From: Microcaldota archaeon
GTDB lineage: Archaea > Micrarchaeota > Micrarchaeia > Anstonellales > Anstonellaceae
Direction: 5' to 3'
Length of the DNA: 13,850 bases
Assembly: GCA_026396355.1 (NCBI GenBank)
Contig: JAPLWY010000097.1
Location: 1 to 13,850 of the forward strand
A model generated the notes under the pieces. That model was not told the origin of the DNA, ran no database searches, and saw nothing but the letters and a program-made list of their open reading frames with translations. The position numbers and the translations under genes are program-made. Below, one piece after another: positions 1-7,162 of the stretch (within the stretch, counting starts at the first letter, position 1; every line of letters begins with the position of its first letter).

Positions 1-2
1 AA

Positions 3-485
3 TGGTGCCCTGGCTACGAGCCATGCACATACTCGAATTATTCCGCGCCTGCTGTCTTCGCTTGCAGTGCAATAGGCGAGGCGTGCACAAGCGCGGCCGA
101 CTGCTGCAACAGCAAGCCTTGCAATCCTGGCGGGGTGTGCGTGACTGCACTAACGCCTCCGCCTCTTGCGCCCCAGCCTTCCCCGCATATCCAGTCCCTT
201 CTCACCCCCTTCTATGCGAATGGAACGGCGGAATGCACGAATTGCAATTCGATTCTCCCGCGCGCAGGCGCGTTCCTGCAATACCATTGGGTTTATGGCG
301 GGCAAAGCACCCAGTGGGGCAATTCCCCTCCTCCGCCGCTTGACTGCGGTGCTTACGGCTGCCAGGCAGGAAGCACGGTAACTTTTGAAATGCGCGCGTG
401 CGCAATTGCCGACCCGTCAGTGTGCAGCATTTTTTCGCACTCGAACCCCCTGCCGGTGGCATACCCCCCGCTCCCGCCTGTCTAG
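3..485 (+). CDS. Cys-rich extracellular N-terminal part of membrane protein 1 (5' partial, ends at in-frame TAG)
   Basis: This reading frame is open from the left edge to a TAG at 483-485, so the start lies outside the window. The translation is rich in cysteine and proline. A disulfide-type cluster CTSAADCCNSKPC lies at 84-122, followed by a proline-rich linker, then ECTNC, DCGAYGC and other scattered cysteines, with NGT and NYS glycosylation sequons. This is typical of a secreted, disulfide-stabilised domain. The same frame continues without another stop after the TAG, through TIYVCVTENFTYI, into the membrane domain whose first Met is at 525. I therefore read this as the outer domain of one protein ending at 1610, interrupted by an amber codon. 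The short cysteine spacing C-x-S-x-A-D-C recurs in the large lipoprotein downstream. No catalytic motif is seen and the domain family is not recognised. Overlapping frames here were rejected because they lack the cysteine periodicity. Confidence 0.7.
   Translation, partial: WCPGYEPCTYSNYSAPAVFACSAIGEACTSAADCCNSKPCNPGGVCVTALTPPPLAPQPSPHIQSLLTPFYANGTAECTNCNSILPRAGAFLQYHWVYGGQSTQWGNSPPPPLDCGAYGCQAGSTVTFEMRACAIADPSVCSIFSHSNPLPVAYPPLPPV
483..485 (+). other. In-frame amber (TAG) codon inside membrane protein gene 1
   Basis: A single TAG separates the Cys-rich domain from the membrane domain, which are in the same frame. No frameshift is needed to join them. None of the other genes in the window ends in TAG: terminators are TGA (five) and TAA (one). 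It may be a point mutation, a sequence error, a recoded codon or a true gene boundary. Confidence 0.75.
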
Positions 486-524
486 ACGATATATGTCTGC
501 GTAACCGAGAATTTCACCTACATC

Positions 525-1610
525 ATGCGCCTGTCGGCGTTCGCCGGCGTGGCAATGGCGTCCATGATTGCGCTTGCCTACATGGGAGGGGAGTTTTTCC
601 ACAGCCCCCGCGCAATCACCTGGGCAAAAACCGAGGCGGCGCAAGTGTTCGTTTCGCTCGTATTCGTGGCAGTCATCCTGTTTGCGCTCGCTGTCCTTTG
701 CCAGGTGAAGACAGGCGAGATAAACCAGATGCTGGGCATAAACTATCCAGCCACGCTCTCGGACGGCTCGCGCACGCTTTTCGAGGGCGCGGTGATGCAC
801 CTGCAATACATGGGCAATGCCGGAATCGCGAACATGGCATCGCTGCGATACAACCTTGCGGCATACGAGATTCGCGGCACTTTCCAGAAGTACATATGCG
901 AAGGCACCTGCCTCTACACGCTGTCAAGCCACAACGAGGGGACGTTCTCCGGCGAATCTGCGAAGCTTGCGCTCACGAACAGCCTGCTCTCCGCAGCCAC
1001 CCTCTCCGAGCTTTCGGTGATTTTCCAGTACTTCACGCTCCTTTACATCACAAAAGGGCTGTTCGTGGTGCTCCTGCCCCTCGCAATAGTCCTCCGCTCC
1101 ATACCCTTCATGCGGCAGTTCGGGGGCGCGCTCATGGCAATAGTCATCGCGCTTTACGTGTTCTACCCCCTGATGATCGTGGCTGACGCATACATAGTGC
1201 CCTCATTTGCGCGCGCGTTCGTCGGCTCATCAATGGCCCAAGTCCAGGTGCGCACGGCTTCCGGGCCGGCAAGCGACTGCCAATACATAACGCCCCCATT
1301 CTCAGAAATCACGAATCCGACCACGCTGGCCACGTCCACGATGCTCAACTGCATACCTGCCCCTGACGGCAAAACCGAGCAGTCCCTCGGCGGCATCACA
1401 GTGGGGCAGCAGCTTGGTCTTGAAAATTACATAACATCATTGGATCCTGGCCAGCCACTGGAGGAAAGTATAAAATTCAACACACTCATCTTTCTATCCA
1501 CGGTATTCCTTCCTGCATTCAATTTCATAGTCATTGCCGCGCTCACGCGCGAGCTTTCGCGCTTCCTCGGGGAAGAGGCTGACATTTCACGGCTGGGGCA
1601 GATGATATGA
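525..1610 (+). CDS. Polytopic membrane protein 1, membrane domain (paralog of next gene)
   Basis: Counting from Met-525 there are 361 residues with about five hydrophobic segments: 3-24, 39-60, 165-190, 199-225 and 319-341. An outer loop at 245-310 holds cysteines. Two stretches match the next gene without much gapping: residues 15-44 (ALxYMxG, HS, AKTExxQV) and residues 184-221 (LPxxxVLRxxPxxRxxGG followed by YPxxIVxD). The ATG at 525 has no convincing ribosome binding site. In the paralog the equivalent first segment is internal, preceded by a signal/anchor segment and an outer stretch. Both facts suggest that 525 is only an internal Met and that the protein really begins upstream with the Cys-rich domain. 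The stop overlaps the next start (ATGA, 1607-1610), implying translational coupling. The function is unknown; a VirB6/TrbL/CedA-like pore subunit of a transfer or secretion machine is a hypothesis from topology and context only. Confidence 0.85.
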   Translation: MRLSAFAGVAMASMIALAYMGGEFFHSPRAITWAKTEAAQVFVSLVFVAVILFALAVLCQVKTGEINQMLGINYPATLSDGSRTLFEGAVMHLQYMGNAGIANMASLRYNLAAYEIRGTFQKYICEGTCLYTLSSHNEGTFSGESAKLALTNSLLSAATLSELSVIFQYFTLLYITKGLFVVLLPLAIVLRSIPFMRQFGGALMAIVIALYVFYPLMIVADAYIVPSFARAFVGSSMAQVQVRTASGPASDCQYITPPFSEITNPTTLATSTMLNCIPAPDGKTEQSLGGITVGQQLGLENYITSLDPGQPLEESIKFNTLIFLSTVFLPAFNFIVIAALTRELSRFLGEEADISRLGQMI

Positions 1611-2764
1611 GGGAAAACAGGCAATCAGCGCCAGCGCATTGCGCGCAATCGCAGCCAAAGGGCAAAGCATTGCTTTTCATCATGGCTGCGCTTCTTGTTC
1701 TCACGGCAGTCGCCTATGCCAGTCCTGCCACCTTCAATGAAGAATACGGGGGGTCGTTCCAGAGAAACCTCGAAGGCAACTGGTGGGGGTTGGCGGTTGT
1801 CGCAGTATTGATTTGCGTGCTTTTCAACGCGCTTATTTACATGGCTGGATTTGCCCTGCACTCCGAGCATCTCAAGCGCTATGCGAAATCGGAATTCCTC
1901 CAGGTTTCGGCAAGCTCCTTGATGATATTCTTCGCAGTCTCGCTCCTCTACAGCCTTTCATCAGGAAGCGGGCTGGACTTCATGGGCGAGGTGCTCGGCA
2001 CCGGCTCCTCATCTGTCAGCTGCGCCGCTGCGCCAAACGGCATATTCCTCATCTGGGGCGACTCGCAATTCGGCTCGGGCCCGATAGCCGCGTTCAAGTG
2101 CAAGCTCCAGGAAAAAATATCCGCGCTTGACAAGGCTTATAGCAACATTTACGAATCCAACAAGGCGCAGGAGAGGCTGGAGTCCCTGTGCATCTCCATT
2201 CTGGGCGCTCCAGTCTACTGCTGGAGCTGGGACCTTGCGCTCCACCAAAAAGTCGAGGAGGCGCACCTGATCGCCACCAAGATAGTCGGGCTGCTCGTCT
2301 CATTGCATTCCCAGTACATACTTGCAGCGTATCTGCAGAAAAACATGCTCTCTGTCTTCCTGCCTGCCGGCCTCGTGCTGCGCATATTCCCCCTTACGCG
2401 CGGGGTGGGCGGGCTGTTCATCGCAATTGCGATCGGCTTTTTCTTTGTTTTCCCCACGTTCATAGTCCTGACCGACCCCACCTTTGTCAAGGTGGATGCT
2501 GTGCAAACCGACCAGCAGGCAGGCAAGTGCTTCACAGGCTTCAAGGGCAGCACAGTGCTGATTGCCAGCGTGGATGCCAACTCAGGGCAGCAAAGCGAGC
2601 TTGCAACCGCTGAGGGCGCGTCGCTCCTGTACCAGCTGACAATAGGGGCGCTGTTCTACCCGTTTGTTTCGCTTGTGCTGACCCTTATGTTCATACGCGC
2701 CGCAACCCCTCTCCTTGGCGGGGACACAGGCGAGATAATGAGGATGGTTTCGAGGCTGGGATGA
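1607..2764 (+). CDS. Polytopic membrane protein 2 (tandem paralog of protein 1)
   Basis: The 385-residue protein has a basic N-terminus, a signal/anchor segment at about 21-38 ending in an AYA-like site, and further hydrophobic segments at about 60-83, 98-118, 225-258, 266-289 and 341-364. Residues 74-103 (ALIYMAG, HS, AKSExxQV) and 252-290 (LPxGLVLRxFPxxRxxGG, then VFPxxIVxxD) align with the upstream protein, including 13 of 30 identities in the first block. Both proteins end with a membrane segment followed by R, LG and a short amphipathic tail. The outer loops contain a few cysteines (139, 165, 195, 205, 308). Unlike its paralog it has no long Cys-rich N-terminal domain. The start codon overlaps the previous stop, and its own TGA overlaps the next ATG. 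It is probably a second, non-identical subunit of the same membrane complex. Family not recognised by name. Confidence 0.88.
   Translation: MRENRQSAPAHCAQSQPKGKALLFIMAALLVLTAVAYASPATFNEEYGGSFQRNLEGNWWGLAVVAVLICVLFNALIYMAGFALHSEHLKRYAKSEFLQVSASSLMIFFAVSLLYSLSSGSGLDFMGEVLGTGSSSVSCAAAPNGIFLIWGDSQFGSGPIAAFKCKLQEKISALDKAYSNIYESNKAQERLESLCISILGAPVYCWSWDLALHQKVEEAHLIATKIVGLLVSLHSQYILAAYLQKNMLSVFLPAGLVLRIFPLTRGVGGLFIAIAIGFFFVFPTFIVLTDPTFVKVDAVQTDQQAGKCFTGFKGSTVLIASVDANSGQQSELATAEGASLLYQLTIGALFYPFVSLVLTLMFIRAATPLLGGDTGEIMRMVSRLG
2752..2755 (+). promoter_or_regulatory. GAGG ribosome binding site for the large lipoprotein gene
   Basis: GAGG lies five bases before ATG 2761, inside the end of membrane protein gene 2. 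It supports initiation at 2761 (or at the adjacent ATG at 2764) in addition to coupling through the ATGA overlap. Confidence 0.45.
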
Positions 2765-5700
2765 TGGTTTTGTCTCGCAGGCTTGCATTGGCTGTCCTAG
2801 TTTGCCTATCCCTAGTGCTGTTCGGCTGCTCGGGCAACAAATACGTCCCCTGCTGCGCCAAGTCCGGCATTTACAATCAAGCCACCAAGCTGCTTGAAGA
2901 ATACCCTGAATGCACGCTTTCCGGGAAATACACCAATACTTTTCACAACTGCGAGAAAAACCAGACGCTTTTCGATGCCGGGGTGGTTCGCTGCAAGCTT
3001 ACTGATTGCATAGGCGTGGGTATCCGAACCGAGTGTGAAAAAATCGGCTGCGTATGGGACGGCCCGAACCCGGGCGCATGCCACACTCCCCAATGCGCGG
3101 ATATAAACAATAACATCGATTGCGAAATGGCATTATGCTACTGGGACAACAGCTCCCTCATAAATCATGGCGTCTGCATCGGGTCAGACGCATGGAGCAT
3201 CCTTCCGATTTGCGGGGATGCCGCTCCGCAAAGCTGCGTGAACGAAAAATGCACTGCCATGATGTGCGGCTACACAAGCTTCAAGCCAGGCCCTCCGATC
3301 GCTTCGCAGGATTGGGACCCGAACGCATCCGTTGACAATGCCTCTCACGCGCCAGCCAGCGACCTGGGCATGTCGGTGAATCTCTACCAGACCACCTGCG
3401 ACTTTGCGACCATGAACAGCAGGCTATATTCGAAAGTGAAAAACTCCAAGGGTGCGCTGTGGGTCAATGCCTTCAGGTTCGGGGTGGGGAAAAGCTTCTC
3501 GGACTACGACCTATCGCGCAACTTCTTCCCGGCATCAGACCGCTTTTGCAACGTGAACGAAGGCGGAACAGTGGACCGCTACATGAATTATTTCGGCAAT
3601 TCGCAGATCTGCCGGCCGCCAGTCTATTCTTCATACATTTGCACCAAAAACAGCCTTGGCTTCATCAATCAATCCATGTGCTGGCTTTACTGCAACAACG
3701 ATCATATGGACTGCGGCAATACTTCGGGGGTCCGGTACTCATGCCAGTCGACCGGAGTGACCTACGATACATTTGACGGTTGCAAGGCGGAATGCGACCC
3801 GGTTCCGGCGAACACATGCACCAACTCGAACGTGCAGTTCCCTTTCCTTGATGCAAGCGGGAGGTTCCATGAAAAGCTTGTGGCAGACTACTGGCTGGAC
3901 ACTGCGGGCATACGCGCTCCAGACGATAGCGGGCAGGTGTGCATCTACAGGTCAATAACGCCATCAGATTATATGTCTTATAATGGCTGGTACTGCAATA
4001 ATGAGCATGGCTGCAGTCACTGGGCTTGCAATGATTGGTATGGCGGCTACACAAACGAAGGGTGGGGCGGGCCATGGATGGCGAATGTCCGCGATCCCGT
4101 CACTGGCGCACCGCCCAATATGGGCGATGCCCTCAGCGACGACTTGAACCTCAATGCCTATTACACCAACCACCGCACAGTGGCTGTTGATCTTGACTTC
4201 AAATATTATGATGTGGGCCTTTTCTACCAATTCGTACACGAGGCAGGCGCAAATCCCGACAATACTCTTCCCTATGAATGCATAAGCAGCGCTGACTGCA
4301 TGTCCGGCTTCTGCGACCAGTCAAACTACCATCGCTCGCTTATCAACATGGTGGATGGCAGCACGCATGAATCGGGCTGCGTCACTCTTAAAGACGGCAA
4401 AACAATGCCATATCTTGACTGCAGCAGCGGTTTTACCCCTGACCAGATAAATGGCTTTGCAGCCAAATCCGAGCCAACATCGGGATACTTTGACTCCGGT
4501 GGAACCTATGCCCTGCTGACACATGGTGAGATTTTCAGCACAGACGGCGATGAGAATAATCTCGCTTATTTTGTGCCTGTCGGGCCATCTTACGGATTTT
4601 TCGACCAATGCGGGATAGATCATGGCGAAACCCAGTCCCTCTGCACCTATTCCGATGACTGCAACTATGGTTATGACGGCATTTTCCTCTACCCATCTGT
4701 CTCAGGCTCTTGCCCTGCCCACAGTTGTTTGAAAAACACGGCCGGGCCATCGCAATACAAAGTATTCGCAATTGACTTCCACACCAACTCCCCGCCGGGA
4801 AACTGGGGGAACTGCGATGTTGCCAGCCCTTCCAAACGCCCATACATGAACATGACCGAGCTTGGCTGGTGCGAAGCCTGCACCTATTCCACGCTCGCGG
4901 TCCAAAAAGTGGGCTGGGGGGCTGACGAGCCATATGGCTATGCAAAGCAGGGGCAGGGAATTTCAGCGCCGTTGGCTTGCTATGAGTTCAGAGGGACATA
5001 CGACTATAATGCAACTCCGCTTTCCAGCGGGACAATCGATTATTCGACAGGAGCCAATGGGCTTTATAACAGCTACCCTGGCGCAACCATCGAGGCAGGC
5101 GTCAATCGTTCAATCCAGTCCGCCTCCGCATCGCAAGTGCAGAAAAATAAGGACGGATACTATATCGATGGCAACATAGGCCGGGGCAAATACAGCGCTA
5201 ATGGGGTTTTTGAAGCAGCCAGTTCATACTATACATGCAATGATGAGTGGCAAAGCGGGACGGGCTGGTGGTCAAACTCCCAGCTTCCCAACCCCTCTGC
5301 GCCATACCTTAGGGAAAAGCTGCAGTCTTACCTGAAGTCAAACGTAATGCCTATCCTGGACGTCATACCTTCCCAGTCTTCGCTTGCGCCGGTCTTAGGG
5401 TCCCAATACAACCATGGTTCTAGCAGGGAGTGCTGTCGCTACTTCGGCGTCTGGTCAAATTCATATAGCGACTGCTGGGGCTCTTGCGATACAGAAGGGG
5501 ATTGCCCGTCCACTCGCCACTACTGCGTCGAGGGGCGTTATCCCGTTTATGCCAACAGTTATTCCCCGACCGAAATCTGCACCGCATATTCGGCGGACGG
5601 CGCGATAATTTATGTGGTTGGCAACACCAGCATGCTGGCCAGCACTTCTGAAACTTACGGTTCCATACTGCAAGACGACAAGGCGATAACCCGCGCGGTA

Positions 5701-6201
5701 GTTGACGAACTCGGCTTGGCTTCGAGCGACAACCCGGGACTTCTTCTCGACGGCAAATCCGCCATAATCACCCGCGCGCTTCTCCTCAAATATACGTGCG
5801 CGCATCCGCCGCTTGTGGCGGTTGAAATAGACAAGGATGCGACGCTTGAAGAGCTCATTGGGACCGACCTGATGGTCCGGGACAGCGCCTTGCGCGGCAG
5901 CCTGCACAGGTTCTTCTACGACAAGCAGCAGCAATACGCTTACCATGTGTACAATGGAAAGCCGGAAACATATCCTGATAACATTGACCTGTTCATGCAA
6001 AGCTGGGAGCCGAAACACCCGCGCTCTCTCCGGCAATTTCTCCAAGCCCTCGCTCATCTGGAAATTCCACTTCCCAGCAGGCAGCGAATGCAGGGACGAT
6101 TCCAGCCCGGCCAATTCGCCAACCTACAACTATTTCCTGGATTACCTGTTCAACCGCACCGGCGACATGGTAGATGCCGGGATGATTGGAATAATCTATG
6201 A
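2761..6201 (+). CDS. Giant Cys-rich surface lipoprotein-like protein, 5' part (frameshifted)
   Basis: The protein starts with two Arg, a hydrophobic stretch and a lipobox-like L20-F-G-C23-S, so a lipid-anchored surface protein is likely. About 57 cysteines follow before the break, 19 of them within the first 175 residues, together with many Asn-X-Ser/Thr sequons and an aromatic, Gly/Asn-rich composition. This indicates a disulfide-rich extracellular protein. A C-x-S-S-A-D-C-x-S-x-x-C motif at residues 507-518 (from nt 4279) resembles the cluster in gene 1. From about residue 850 the style changes to alternating strand/helix (PILDVIP, IIYVVGNTS, LVAVEID), resembling a folded enzyme-like or TIM-barrel-like domain; this is weak inference. 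Real coding ends near nt 6016-6035. The last roughly 60 residues, to the TGA at 6199-6201, are Arg/Gln-rich and look like out-of-frame translation, while sensible protein continues in the +1 frame. The intact protein would be about 1460 residues. No known family is recognised. Confidence 0.85.
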   Translation: MMVLSRRLALAVLVCLSLVLFGCSGNKYVPCCAKSGIYNQATKLLEEYPECTLSGKYTNTFHNCEKNQTLFDAGVVRCKLTDCIGVGIRTECEKIGCVWDGPNPGACHTPQCADINNNIDCEMALCYWDNSSLINHGVCIGSDAWSILPICGDAAPQSCVNEKCTAMMCGYTSFKPGPPIASQDWDPNASVDNASHAPASDLGMSVNLYQTTCDFATMNSRLYSKVKNSKGALWVNAFRFGVGKSFSDYDLSRNFFPASDRFCNVNEGGTVDRYMNYFGNSQICRPPVYSSYICTKNSLGFINQSMCWLYCNNDHMDCGNTSGVRYSCQSTGVTYDTFDGCKAECDPVPANTCTNSNVQFPFLDASGRFHEKLVADYWLDTAGIRAPDDSGQVCIYRSITPSDYMSYNGWYCNNEHGCSHWACNDWYGGYTNEGWGGPWMANVRDPVTGAPPNMGDALSDDLNLNAYYTNHRTVAVDLDFKYYDVGLFYQFVHEAGANPDNTLPYECISSADCMSGFCDQSNYHRSLINMVDGSTHESGCVTLKDGKTMPYLDCSSGFTPDQINGFAAKSEPTSGYFDSGGTYALLTHGEIFSTDGDENNLAYFVPVGPSYGFFDQCGIDHGETQSLCTYSDDCNYGYDGIFLYPSVSGSCPAHSCLKNTAGPSQYKVFAIDFHTNSPPGNWGNCDVASPSKRPYMNMTELGWCEACTYSTLAVQKVGWGADEPYGYAKQGQGISAPLACYEFRGTYDYNATPLSSGTIDYSTGANGLYNSYPGATIEAGVNRSIQSASASQVQKNKDGYYIDGNIGRGKYSANGVFEAASSYYTCNDEWQSGTGWWSNSQLPNPSAPYLREKLQSYLKSNVMPILDVIPSQSSLAPVLGSQYNHGSSRECCRYFGVWSNSYSDCWGSCDTEGDCPSTRHYCVEGRYPVYANSYSPTEICTAYSADGAIIYVVGNTSMLASTSETYGSILQDDKAITRAVVDELGLASSDNPGLLLDGKSAIITRALLLKYTCAHPPLVAVEIDKDATLEELIGTDLMVRDSALRGSLHRFFYDKQQQYAYHVYNGKPETYPDNIDLFMQSWEPKHPRSLRQFLQALAHLEIPLPSRQRMQGRFQPGQFANLQLFPGLPVQPHRRHGRCRDDWNNL

Positions 6202-7162
6202 CAACTGGATGACGGAAAGCGGCAAAGGCTACGGTCCGACTCAGGTGCAGCTGTTATACCATGGCGGGGACCCAACCGCTTATAGGTACGCCACAGTGAA
6301 TTACGGGCTCGACCCCAATATCGCGGAAGGCGCGCTCGACACAACCTCGGGCAAATCTGCCGCCTTCTGCTCGGTCCAGCGATACTCCAAGAAAGTCATC
6401 GGGCTGGTGCAATACACTTACGGGCAGAAGCTCTACGGGGGAGACAGCGCCTGCGATTGCACGCCCTGCACCCAAAACGACTATCTGACCCGGCTTTGCG
6501 ACCCAAGCGCGCAGAACAATGAAACAATCCCGCAGCTTTACTGCAATGGCGGCTACCTCTGCAACATGCCATCCGGGGTGACTGACTACAGGCATTACAA
6601 GTGCCCCTCAAACTGCCTGGATGCGGCAGCATGCCAATACTGCTCCGAAAGCGCCGATACCTCATTTTGCAGGATAGAGATGACCGACGCTCTTCCATAC
6701 GGCAATACCATGCCCCTGGTCAATGTCACCGATTTGGACTGGGAAATGATTGCCGGCCTGCCTGCGCGCGACAAATGCTGTCTCATGAACCAGCCAGAAG
6801 GAAGCAACATAAGCCTGATATACACGTTCTTGGCGCGCAAGGGCGCAAAGCAGCAGTCCGAATTCCTGCAATACCCGACAAGGGCGGAGGAGGGGATAGA
6901 TTGCGGCAGGGTTCCGAATACAGACTCTCTTAAATATTGTGGCATCAATATTCCGATAAGCCAAAAGCAAATCGACTGCAACCTCGTGCAGGGCGCTTGT
7001 GCTCTTCGCGCTCTTTATAGCCTCTATTTTCGCCCCAGTGGCATTTGCCGAGGGCAACCAGAGCAACCTCTGTCCCGCCAACCCTGTTCCATCCTATATG
7101 GATGTGCTGATTACTCCGAGCACCAACAATGCCCCCTCGATGGCGGAAGTGCTGGTCTATGA
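5945..7162 (+). CDS. Giant Cys-rich surface protein, 3' part (continuation after +1 frameshift)
   Basis: This frame carries the continuation of the large surface protein. Plausible protein begins at about nt 6020-6026 (RALSGNFSKPSLIWKFHFP); the Met at 5945 only marks where this frame happens to have an ATG. The text includes YNYFLDYLFNR, an AGMIGIIYDNW stretch at 6182-6208 like the end of a beta-strand in a TIM-barrel hydrolase, and then a second Cys-rich region with about 18 cysteines (for example CDCTPC, CPSNC, DKCC). Joining to the 5' part needs one base to be removed. The frame runs to TGA at 7160-7162, but the last roughly 55 residues overlap the signal peptide region of the next gene and look like shadow sequence. 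The true C-terminus probably lies near 6990-7010, and its original stop may be lost. Fragment status could reflect an assembly indel, decay or, less likely, programmed frameshifting. Confidence 0.75.
   Translation: MCTMESRKHILITLTCSCKAGSRNTRALSGNFSKPSLIWKFHFPAGSECRDDSSPANSPTYNYFLDYLFNRTGDMVDAGMIGIIYDNWMTESGKGYGPTQVQLLYHGGDPTAYRYATVNYGLDPNIAEGALDTTSGKSAAFCSVQRYSKKVIGLVQYTYGQKLYGGDSACDCTPCTQNDYLTRLCDPSAQNNETIPQLYCNGGYLCNMPSGVTDYRHYKCPSNCLDAAACQYCSESADTSFCRIEMTDALPYGNTMPLVNVTDLDWEMIAGLPARDKCCLMNQPEGSNISLIYTFLARKGAKQQSEFLQYPTRAEEGIDCGRVPNTDSLKYCGINIPISQKQIDCNLVQGACALRALYSLYFRPSGICRGQPEQPLSRQPCSILYGCADYSEHQQCPLDGGSAGL

Noticed and set aside
2..462. Alternative reading frames on both strands over the first 460 bases
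   Set aside because: They show no cysteine spacing or secretion features and run Arg-rich or Pro-rich like shadows. The frame beginning at 3 has regular cysteine clusters and leads in frame into the membrane domain.
6016..6035. Programmed +1 frameshift site
   Set aside because: No stop codon or rare-codon stall sits at the shift point, and the zero-frame product continues for about 60 meaningless residues. A simple indel in a CT-rich stretch is the more economical reading.
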